Part shown: piece after piece, positions 1 to 4,254 of the stretch
Layout of the letters: the number at the start of each line of letters is the position of its first letter
Numbering within the stretch: position 1 is the first letter of the stretch
Source: Syntrophaceae bacterium UBA6255
Lineage (GTDB): Bacteria > Desulfobacterota > Syntrophia > Syntrophales > Smithellaceae
Reading direction: 5' to 3'
Assembly (NCBI GenBank): GCA_002441205.1
Contig: DJVN01000293.1
Span: 1-6,108, forward strand
DNA length: 6,108 bases
Notes under the pieces: generated by a model
Told to the model about the DNA's origin: nothing
Seen by the model: only the letters and a program-made list of their open reading frames with translations
Database searches by the model: none
Program-made: the position numbers and the translations under genes

Positions 1-68
1 GCAACAACCAGAGAACCCGTTTTTTCAATATGTGCCTTGAGGTGATTAATTTTACCCTGAAGTTTCAT
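1..68 (-). CDS. larE: Partial CDS, N-terminus of a probable LarE-like ATP-dependent sacrificial sulfur transferase
   Basis: Reading leftward from an ATG at 68-66, the frame stays open to the window edge and gives 22 complete codons, MKLQGKINHLKAHIEKTGSL followed by VV and probably A. A short amphipathic helix leading into 'GSLVVA' is how LarE-family PP-loop proteins begin, just before the 'FSGGVDS' ATP-binding loop, which would lie outside the window. LarE donates sulfur from its own cysteine, or a bound cluster, to make the nickel-pincer cofactor of lactate racemase-type enzymes. The only start support is a TATATAA-like box about 10 bases upstream; no clear Shine-Dalgarno is visible. The Co/Ni importer on the same strand fits a nickel role. 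Only a fragment is visible, so another PP-loop ATPase (NAD or GMP synthase-like) or an unrelated protein is possible. Confidence 0.45.
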   Translation of the reverse strand, partial: MKLQGKINHLKAHIEKTGSLVV

Positions 69-117
69 GGTGTTTTATATAGCACAAAGAAATTTTTAAT
101 GTTGCGGTTTTTTATTG

Positions 118-171
118 TGAGACTCAAATTTCAAAAACGAAGTGCGTTGAAATTTGCAAGTCGAACAATCC
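118..171 (+). repeat. Palindromic repeat element, copy 1
   Basis: The element starts TGAGACTC. It contains a perfect 10-bp stem, CAAATTTCAA at 125-134 and TTGAAATTTG at 147-156, around a 12-nt loop, and ends in AGTCGAACAATCC. It aligns without gaps, 42 of 54 positions by my count, to the reverse complement of 4132-4185. Its first 24 bases match the reverse complement of 4231-4254 at 22 of 24. It lies between the start of the leftward larE-like gene and the rightward HEPN promoter. Nothing shows whether it acts as RNA or DNA. It could be a REP or MITE-like sequence. Confidence 0.8.
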
Positions 172-192
172 CGTTATAAGCGGAGGAATACC

Positions 193-233
193 CCGTCCCT
201 TAGGACGGAATTAGGGTCCAGGGCATGTCCTGG
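193..233 (+). repeat. Two adjacent GC-rich hairpins
   Basis: CCGTCC at 193-198 pairs with GGACGG at 203-208 around a 4-nt loop. Ten bases later CCAGG at 218-222 pairs with CCTGG at 229-233 around a 6-nt loop. They follow directly on the palindromic element at 118-171 and may be part of the same composite repeat. Neither has a T-run, so a terminator is unlikely. The first hairpin loosely resembles the short hairpins at ends of IS200/IS605 elements, but no transposase or TnpB sequence is present to support that. Confidence 0.55.
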
Positions 234-285
234 GGTGCATACCGGTGATGCGGGCGGTTGTCCATTCAATATATCCAAAATCATC

Positions 286-314
286 TTGACACACAAGAGC
301 ACACCTCCTATACT
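286..314 (+). promoter_or_regulatory. Sigma70-type promoter of the HEPN/MNT operon
   Basis: TTGACA at 286-291 (perfect -35) is followed by a 17-bp spacer and TATACT at 309-314 (5 of 6 to the -10 consensus). Transcription would begin near 321, leaving a leader of about 37 nt before the HEPN start at 358. This is one of the two best promoter matches in the window and indicates that the pair is transcribed independently of the leftward genes. Confidence 0.75.
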
Positions 315-324
315 TCGTCACACG

Positions 325-344
325 ATTATCAATAATTATCAATG
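325..344 (+). promoter_or_regulatory. Tandem 10-bp repeat at the HEPN/MNT transcription start, possible operator
   Basis: ATTATCAATA at 325-334 is followed at once by ATTATCAATG at 335-344, two copies with 9 of 10 identical. The repeat lies just downstream of the predicted start site and before the weak ribosome site (TTAGG, 346-350). One-turn spacing in that position would suit a repressor, for example autoregulation by the toxin-antitoxin complex. This is inference; an AT-rich leader could give a similar repeat by chance. Confidence 0.3.
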
Positions 345-357
345 ATTAGGCCACGAC

Positions 358-750
358 ATGAACAAGCAGGAAAATATTGATTACTGGATTCATTCATCTG
401 ATGACAACTATAAGTCCATGATGAACATGTTTGAAATGCGTGAATACATGTGGTCATTATTTATAGGACATCTTGTTATAGAGAAGTTGCTTAAAGCATA
501 CTATCTAAAAGCTGTGAATGCGGAAGTGCCCAGAACGCATGATCTGCTGAAGTTGGCTAAGAACGCAGGCATGGAACTCGACGAAGTCAAGAAAGATGAA
601 TTCCAATACATCACTCTTTTCAACATAGAAACACGTTATGAAGATTACCGGCGTGATTTCCGGGCAAAGTGCACAAAAAAATTCGCAGAAGAAAACATCG
701 CAAAAATTAAAGGCGTCAGAAAATGGATAAAAGGAAAACTAAAAAGTTAG
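358..750 (+). CDS. HEPN domain-containing protein (putative toxin of a HEPN/MNT pair)
   Basis: The 130-residue protein has the length and look of a small all-alpha HEPN protein (PF05168 type). It shows 'YWIHSSDDNYKSMMNMF' near residues 9-25, the conserved 'WSLFIGHLVIEKLLKAYYLK' helix at 32-51, 'VPRTHDLLKLAKNAG' at 57-71 and 'FNIETRYEDYRRDF' at 88-101, and a Lys-rich C-terminus. In HEPN/MNT modules the HEPN partner is often an RNase toxin held in check by the nucleotidyltransferase. Here the textbook RNase motif RX4-6H is not seen. The three His residues (12, 38, 61) have no Arg at the right spacing, and the place after R93-X4 is Arg98, so RNase activity is uncertain. The next gene overlaps it by 28 nt, implying translational coupling. 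It reads as more AT-rich than the cbi genes, consistent with acquisition. Confidence 0.88.
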   Translation: MNKQENIDYWIHSSDDNYKSMMNMFEMREYMWSLFIGHLVIEKLLKAYYLKAVNAEVPRTHDLLKLAKNAGMELDEVKKDEFQYITLFNIETRYEDYRRDFRAKCTKKFAEENIAKIKGVRKWIKGKLKS

Positions 751-1046
751 TCCATAAGAATGTTCGAAGATATATTGAAGAACTGAATAAAAGGGATATT
801 AAAATCGAACAAGCCTATATTTTCGGTTCTTATGTGAAAGGAACTGCCACAAAATGGAGCGACATTGATGTCGCGCTTTTGACTGACCGGTTTCTCGGAG
901 ACAGTTTTGATTTCAAGTTTCTTCTCATGAAAGTGGCTCGCGATATTGATCCGGATATTGAACCTCATCCCTACCTGATAACCGAATTCAATAAAGAAAA
1001 CCCGATGGCCTCGGAAGTCATAAAAACAGGAATCAGGGTTTACTAA
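723..1046 (+). CDS. Minimal nucleotidyltransferase (MNT) domain protein, putative antitoxin
   Basis: The 107-residue protein has the DNA polymerase beta-like nucleotidyltransferase signature. 'IFGSYVKGTATKWSDIDVAL' at 33-52 gives an exact GS-X10-DXD pattern, with G35, S36, D47 and D49. An acidic 'DIEPHPY' segment at 78-84 lies where a third metal ligand is expected. In MntA/HepT pairs this enzyme transfers AMP to a Tyr on the HEPN partner and neutralises it; Tyr94 or Tyr97 of the upstream HEPN protein would be candidate targets, by inference. The ATG at 723 lies inside the end of the HEPN gene, with AGG at 711-713 about nine bases upstream as a weak ribosome site. The order toxin then antitoxin is common for HEPN/MNT. 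Identification as MNT is firm; the antitoxin role follows from context. Confidence 0.9.
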   Translation: MDKRKTKKLVHKNVRRYIEELNKRDIKIEQAYIFGSYVKGTATKWSDIDVALLTDRFLGDSFDFKFLLMKVARDIDPDIEPHPYLITEFNKENPMASEVIKTGIRVY

Positions 1047-1078
1047 AGTAAAAACAAGTGACGAGTCCCTTTTAGTAA
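1040..1078 (+). repeat. Inverted repeat across the end of the MNT gene
   Basis: TTACTAAA at 1040-1047, spanning the MNT stop codon, is complementary to TTTAGTAA at 1071-1078. A second overlapping option pairs GTTTACT at 1038-1044 with AGTAAAC at 1091-1097. The sequence is AT-rich and has no T-run behind the stem, so it is at most a 3' end structure protecting the HEPN/MNT transcript. Confidence 0.3.
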
Positions 1079-1105
1079 CCGTTTTGTTAAAGTAAACAAT
1101 TGCAA

Positions 1106-1153
1106 GCAGAGCATCAAGTAAGTGTGAAGACACTAACGTAAGAAATGCTCTGC
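1106..1153 (+). repeat. Two-level nested inverted repeat
   Basis: GCAGAGCAT at 1106-1114 pairs perfectly with ATGCTCTGC at 1145-1153. Inside it AGTGT at 1121-1125 pairs with ACACT at 1130-1134 around a GAAG tetraloop. This would fold into a long hairpin with an internal loop. It lies between the convergent HEPN/MNT and cbi operons. No T-run follows, so it is not a standard terminator. It could be a 3' stabilising structure, a small RNA or a site recognised by a protein. Confidence 0.5.
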
Positions 1154-1217
1154 CCCTGAGTTGTCCACATGTTCCATACGTAATTATTTCCATAATATAC
1201 GGAATACAATATCCCAC

Positions 1218-1241
1218 AGGCCTAGCAGAACTGGCCTTTTT
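1218..1241 (+). terminator. Probable rho-independent terminator of the HEPN/MNT operon
   Basis: AGGCC at 1218-1222 pairs with GGCCT at 1233-1237. The stem can extend by AG with CT past a bulged T. A run of five T follows at 1237-1241. The T-run lies on the rightward side, so it would end rightward transcripts just before they enter the cbiO 3' end. The stem is short, so strength is uncertain. Confidence 0.5.
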
Positions 1242-1252
1242 AATATCATCAA

Positions 1253-1987
1253 TTATTTTTTCTGCAACGAAAGCGGCAATTCCAGATTGTTTTCTTCCAG
1301 AAGCTTTTTATCGGTAAGTATTGCCGAAACCGGACCGTCGGCAACCACGTTGCCTTCCTTAATGACGATGCAGCGCTGACATACATCCAAAATCAGATCG
1401 AGATCATGCGAGGCGATTATTTTAGAATGCTGGAAGGTCTTGAGCAGATTGATGAGCAATCGTCTTGACCGGGGATCGAGGTTGGCGCCCGGCTCATCCA
1501 TCGCCAGAATATCCGGTTCCACAGCCATGACCGCCGCTATGGCCACGGCGCTTTTTTGTCCGCAGGAAAGATGATGCGGCGGTTTATTTTTTAGTTCCAG
1601 ACCATTCACCAGATTCAGTGCGAATTCCACCCTTGCCCGCACGGCGGCTTCATCCAGACCGAGATTGAGCGGACCGAAAGCGACGTCTTCGTAAACCGTC
1701 GGCATGAATAACTGATCATCCGGATTTTGGAAAACGATGCCGACCTTTCTGCGGATTTCCTGCCGGGTCTGCCGCGTCAAAAAAAGATCTCCAACATTGA
1801 CCGTTCCCGACGTCGGCATGAGATAGCCGTTCATATGCAGTAAAAGAGTGGATTTACCTGCTCCGTTGGCGCCGATGATGCCCACCGATTCGCCGTGAGT
1901 GATACGGAAAGAAATATCCCGCAGGGCTTCGGTTCCATCCGGATAACGGAAGGAAACATTTTTAAATTCTACGATATGATGGCTCAT
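1253..1987 (-). CDS. cbiO: Cobalt/nickel ECF transporter ATP-binding protein CbiO
   Basis: This 244-residue ATPase powers uptake of Co2+ or Ni2+ together with CbiQ and CbiM at the inner membrane. All ABC motifs are present: Walker A 'GANGAGKST' at 39-47, Q-loop 'FQNPDDQLF' with Q87, a signature at 140-144, Walker B 'ILAMDEP' at 160-166 (D164, E165), D-loop 'ANLD' at 168-171 and H-loop His194 in 'ASHDLDL'. 'VFQNPDDQLF...VYEDVAFGP' is typical of ECF ATPases. Unusually the signature reads LSCGQKSAVAIA, with Cys in place of the usual second Gly and Ser-Ala where basic residues are common. Its ATG overlaps the cbiQ stop by 4 nt (ATGA), so the two are translationally coupled. The length is near normal for CbiO, slightly short at the C-terminus. 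Cobalt and nickel cannot be told apart from this subunit. Confidence 0.95.
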   Translation of the reverse strand: MSHHIVEFKNVSFRYPDGTEALRDISFRITHGESVGIIGANGAGKSTLLLHMNGYLMPTSGTVNVGDLFLTRQTRQEIRRKVGIVFQNPDDQLFMPTVYEDVAFGPLNLGLDEAAVRARVEFALNLVNGLELKNKPPHHLSCGQKSAVAIAAVMAVEPDILAMDEPGANLDPRSRRLLINLLKTFQHSKIIASHDLDLILDVCQRCIVIKEGNVVADGPVSAILTDKKLLEENNLELPLSLQKK

Positions 1988-2793
1988 GAAAAAACTCCTT
2001 GCGCTAATCTGCCCAGCATTTGCGTTGCCGGATAAAACCGGAAAATATAAAGAAAAGTTAAAACAAGTACGGTAAAAATAACATCCGTCGTTTTAAGACG
2101 AAAACGTTTGAGGATGGGCATATCGCCCTGAAACCCGCGGGCAAGCATGGCAAAGTAAATCCGTTCTGCTCTCTCGACGGTGCGAATAAAAAGTGTCCCC
2201 ACGATACGGACAAATACTTTCATTCCCTTACCCCGTTCGCCATATGAGCGCATGTTTCTCGCCCGAACAATCCGCATGGTTTCTTCCATAAGGACAAAAA
2301 TATAACGGTAAAGAAAAGAAAGCTGTGAGATAAAAAGAGAAGGCAATCCCAACCGTCTTAGGCCGTGGCAAACAGTCGGAAACGATGTTGTGGCAATCAG
2401 TAATAGCGCCGTGCTGACGGTGAGGGTGAATTTGAGCATAATCGAAAAGAAAGATATCCAACCTGCCGAGATGAACAGACCGTTAAAAATCATTATCTTT
2501 TCTGAGTCCAGAAGAGGATTAAAAATGCCGATGAAGACGGCAAAAGGCGATACGAGAATCACTTTTCTCAGGATAAACATAAAAGGAATTTCACCGATGG
2601 TCATCAGCAGCATCGGATAAAGAAAAAAAGGCAACAGGGCCGCTATTTCATACTTGGAAAAAGAAATGACGGTAAAAAGAAAGAGCAGCGTGGCAATTAA
2701 TTTTGCCCTAGGGTCCAGTCGATGAACAAAGGTATCTTTGTAGGATAGCTGATCAATAAGACCGATATTGTAGTATTGTTCATCAAAATTCAT
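1984..2793 (-). CDS. cbiQ: Cobalt/nickel ECF transporter transmembrane protein CbiQ (EcfT family)
   Basis: The 269-residue membrane protein is the coupling subunit between the ATPase CbiO and the substrate subunit CbiM. Residues 1-30, 'YNIGLIDQLSY...HRLDPRAKLI', match the conserved CbiQ start. Hydrophobic segments lie at about 31-46, 49-66, 72-95, 103-136 and 236-254. The long cytoplasmic stretch holds the two EcfT coupling motifs: 'RARNMRSYGERG' at 177-188 (A178, R179) and 'ERAERIYFAMLARGFQG' at 207-223 (A218-R219-G220). These helices dock on the ATPase. The first motif has Asn where Gly is frequent. Length is normal. No clear Shine-Dalgarno precedes the ATG at 2793; it lies 38 nt beyond the strong hairpin separating it from cbiM, so translation may depend on that structure. 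The start was kept because the N-terminus agrees with the family. Confidence 0.93.
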   Translation of the reverse strand: MNFDEQYYNIGLIDQLSYKDTFVHRLDPRAKLIATLLFLFTVISFSKYEIAALLPFFLYPMLLMTIGEIPFMFILRKVILVSPFAVFIGIFNPLLDSEKIMIFNGLFISAGWISFFSIMLKFTLTVSTALLLIATTSFPTVCHGLRRLGLPSLFISQLSFLYRYIFVLMEETMRIVRARNMRSYGERGKGMKVFVRIVGTLFIRTVERAERIYFAMLARGFQGDMPILKRFRLKTTDVIFTVLVLTFLYIFRFYPATQMLGRLAQGVFS

Positions 2794-2830
2794 GATTAAA
2801 TCCGGCGTTTAAATTATGATTACAAAATAG

Positions 2831-2875
2831 CATAAGCCCCGGCAATAACTCCAGATGTTTTTGCCGGGGCTTATG
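2831..2875 (-). terminator. 15-bp perfect stem-loop between cbiM and cbiQ (attenuator or processing site)
   Basis: CATAAGCCCCGGCAA at 2831-2845 pairs perfectly with TTGCCGGGGCTTATG at 2861-2875 around a 15-nt loop. In the cbi direction the stem is followed by CTATTTTG, a broken T-run, so full termination is doubtful. It starts 20 nt after the cbiM stop and ends before cbiQ. Such intercistronic hairpins may partly terminate transcription or protect the upstream message, which would yield more CbiM than CbiQ/CbiO. The structure is certain; the function is inferred. Confidence 0.65.
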
Positions 2876-2895
2876 TCTTGATTTATCCCAACAAT

Positions 2896-3930
2896 CTATT
2901 GTTTCTTGAAAAGCCGGATTCCGAAACCAATAAATAAAATGAATATCAGAACAATGCCTCCTCCGATAATACCGGAAACCGTAGTGCCTGTTTCAATTCC
3001 GGGCCAGTCAGAAGATTCATTTTCGTTTGATTGTTCATTGTCCGCAGGCTTGAAGCCATAATCGGGTAGAAAAGCGATCTTTTCCTGAATGTCCCTGAGA
3101 GCAGGAGCGATACCCTGCGTGGCTTCCTCCAGCTCGGCCTTGCCGGTAACTTTCTCTATGGACCATTCCAGTCCGTCCGGATGCGTGGAGGCAAACCAGG
3201 AAAGCGCACCGCCTGTGATAATGGCCAGAATTATAAATGCTGCCAGAATATTTTTTATGGAAACACCGGTTTCAAGAGGCCGGGAGATCGAAGTCGCTTC
3301 CAGGATTTCCGGCCTGGCTTTTCTTACATAACTGATAATTCCGGCTGTGATCATTCCTTCCACAAGACCAATGGCCAGATGAATCGGTTGCATCAACAGG
3401 ACAAATGTGCCGAAGGGCAGTTCTGTTTTCCCTGATAAAAGTGTTTCCAGGACGACCGAAAAAGCGCCCAGCTGCAGAGCAATGACGACACTGACCATGG
3501 CGGCAAGAGATATCCGCCTGGCGCTTGATCCGTCTCCCGCGATAGGTTTATAAATCAGCGGGTACGCAAGAAAACAGGGGTAAACTCCCATATTCCAGAT
3601 ATTACAACCCAGCGCAAGCAGTCCTCCATCGGCGAAAAAAAGCGCCTGCACCGTCAGGATGGAAGCCAGGGCGAGAAACGCCGCATAAGGTCCTAACATG
3701 ATTGCCAGAAGCATACCGCCGCCGATGTGCCCGCTGGAGCCCGTGACGGGAATGGTGAAGTTAATCATCTGTCCCGCAAAAACAAAAGCTCCCATGACAC
3801 CCATCAGAGGGATGGTTTTATTATCGATATTTTCTTTCAGTTTTTTCGATGAATATCCGATGGCCGCCACGGAACCGGCCCACATCGTTGCTCCCACCGC
3901 CGGCGAGAGTAAAGCGTCTGCCATGTGCAT
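2896..3930 (-). CDS. cbiM: Cobalt/nickel ECF transporter substrate-binding permease CbiM fused to a PDGLE (CbiN-like) domain
   Basis: The 344-residue protein begins MHMADALLSP. In the CbiM/NikM family the N-terminal amine and His2 bind the metal together with an internal His; His68 in 'SSGHIGGGM' fits. The core (about 1-205) carries the conserved 'QALFFADGGLLALGCNIWNMG' region at 94-114 and 'QPIHLAIGLVEG' at 181-192. Residues 228-248 form a membrane segment leading to 'HPDGLEW' at 250-256, the mark of the CbiN/NikN PDGLE domain. An acidic periplasmic stretch (about 285-310) and a final membrane helix (318-338) follow. So M and N are one chain, and no separate cbiN is present. An AAGGAGG site seven bases upstream fixes the ATG at 3930; starting at Met3 would delete the ligand His2. 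The N-terminal residues do not settle cobalt versus nickel. Confidence 0.94.
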   Translation of the reverse strand: MHMADALLSPAVGATMWAGSVAAIGYSSKKLKENIDNKTIPLMGVMGAFVFAGQMINFTIPVTGSSGHIGGGMLLAIMLGPYAAFLALASILTVQALFFADGGLLALGCNIWNMGVYPCFLAYPLIYKPIAGDGSSARRISLAAMVSVVIALQLGAFSVVLETLLSGKTELPFGTFVLLMQPIHLAIGLVEGMITAGIISYVRKARPEILEATSISRPLETGVSIKNILAAFIILAIITGGALSWFASTHPDGLEWSIEKVTGKAELEEATQGIAPALRDIQEKIAFLPDYGFKPADNEQSNENESSDWPGIETGTTVSGIIGGGIVLIFILFIGFGIRLFKKQ

Positions 3931-3974
3931 GATAGGTCCTCCTTCAAATTACTACTAAAAATTTAGTGAAACTC

Positions 3975-4023
3975 CCCGCGGCAAGCCGCGGGAATCCAAA
4001 GGAACTTGCGCCCCAAGGGGGCG
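3975..4023. repeat. Two GC-rich palindromes near the cbiM start
   Basis: CCCGCGGC at 3975-3982 pairs with GCCGCGGG at 3985-3992 around a two-base AA gap, giving an almost perfect 18-bp palindrome. CGCCCC at 4009-4014 pairs with GGGGCG at 4018-4023 around AAG. Both lie in the leader of cbiM and resemble REP-type extragenic palindromes. In cbiM mRNA they would form very stable hairpins upstream of the ribosome site. Confidence 0.65.
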
Positions 4024-4053
4024 GGGAACTAGACCCGCATTTATCCCGCTCGG

Positions 4054-4086
4054 CCTATAGTGACCCCATGGTGCCCCTTGGGTATT
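4054..4086 (+). repeat. Secondary repeat block, longer version
   Basis: CCTATAG at 4054-4060 and TGCCCCTTGGGTATT at 4072-4086 match CCTATAG at 4210-4216 and TGCCCTTTAGGGTATT at 4217-4232. Here they are separated by an extra TGACCCCATGG (4061-4071) containing a CCATGG palindrome. The shorter version lies inside the loop of palindromic element copy 3, which suggests that this block is a unit of its own. Confidence 0.55.
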
Positions 4087-4112
4087 TAGGTTATTCGCCT
4101 CGGGGATAATTC

Positions 4113-4133
4113 CCAATAGCCTTTGGCTATTGG
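4113..4133. repeat. Perfect 9-bp stem with 3-nt loop
   Basis: CCAATAGCC at 4113-4121 pairs with GGCTATTGG at 4125-4133 around TTT. It directly adjoins palindromic element copy 2 and shares two bases with it, so it may be the next stem of a composite element in the leftward direction. Confidence 0.65.
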
Positions 4134-4185
4134 ATAATTCGACTAACAAACTTTAATGCGCTACGCTTTTAAAGTTTGAGTCTCA
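4132..4185 (-). repeat. Palindromic repeat element, copy 2
   Basis: Read leftward it begins TGAGACTC, forms the stem CAAACTTTAA (4178-4169) with TTAAAGTTTG (4156-4147) around a 12-nt loop, and ends AGTCGAATTATCC. It aligns without gaps over 54 nt to copy 1 at 118-171. At both stem positions where the two copies differ, both partners of the base pair have changed. It is preceded by TAA (4188-4186), as copy 3 is. Confidence 0.8.
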
Positions 4186-4188
4186 TTA

Positions 4189-4254
4189 CGACCATCAAAT
4201 TTCAGTGCACCTATAGTGCCCTTTAGGGTATTCGTTTCTGAAATTTGGGTCTCA
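4189..4254 (-). repeat. Palindromic repeat element, copy 3, with a 20-nt insertion in its loop
   Basis: Read leftward it begins TGAGACC at 4254, immediately after the TAA stop of the outer-membrane gene. It forms the stem CAAATTTCAG (4247-4238) with CTGAAATTTG (4205-4196) and ends ATGGTCG. Its loop is 32 nt instead of 12. The extra 20 nt (4211-4230) contain their own CCC-TTTA-GGG hairpin. Copies 2 and 3 are tandem with a 69-bp period and a TAA between them. Confidence 0.78.

Larger units (their letters stand above)
3931..4254. other. 324-bp gene-free region packed with palindromes upstream of cbiM
   Basis: This gap holds the cbiM Shine-Dalgarno (AAGGAGG, reverse strand, at 3938-3944). Beyond it lies a near-continuous series of inverted repeats, described separately. 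I see no convincing cobalamin riboswitch or NiCo riboswitch in the cbiM direction and no clear promoter, so cbiM may be expressed from within the repeat cluster or by read-through from the outer-membrane gene. The 64-codon open frame here is not supported as a gene. Confidence 0.7.

Noticed and set aside
193..233. IS200/IS605 right-end or omega-RNA-like hairpin
   Set aside because: There is a loose resemblance to GC hairpins at such ends, but no TnpA or TnpB remnant and no matching left end.
154..345. 63-codon rightward frame starting inside palindromic element copy 1
   Set aside because: It starts at a TTG in the repeat, runs through hairpins and the HEPN promoter, has no ribosome site, and resembles the other repeat-born frame only because both begin in the same element.
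747..1217. 156-codon leftward frame opposite the MNT gene
   Set aside because: It is the antisense shadow of a well-supported nucleotidyltransferase and has no recognisable domain.
3955..4149. 64-codon leftward frame upstream of cbiM
   Set aside because: It starts at the equivalent TTG of copy 2, translates a run of palindromes into low-plausibility protein and lacks a ribosome site.
118..4254. The 24-bp inverted match (118-141 versus 4231-4254) as terminal repeats of one transposon
   Set aside because: No transposase or integrase lies between them, the enclosed genes are a normal importer operon plus a toxin-antitoxin type pair, and a second full copy at 4132-4185 shows that these are members of a dispersed repeat family.
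3960..4254. CRISPR array
   Set aside because: The repeats are palindromic, of unequal size, in only two tandem copies, with no unique spacers of regular length and no cas genes.
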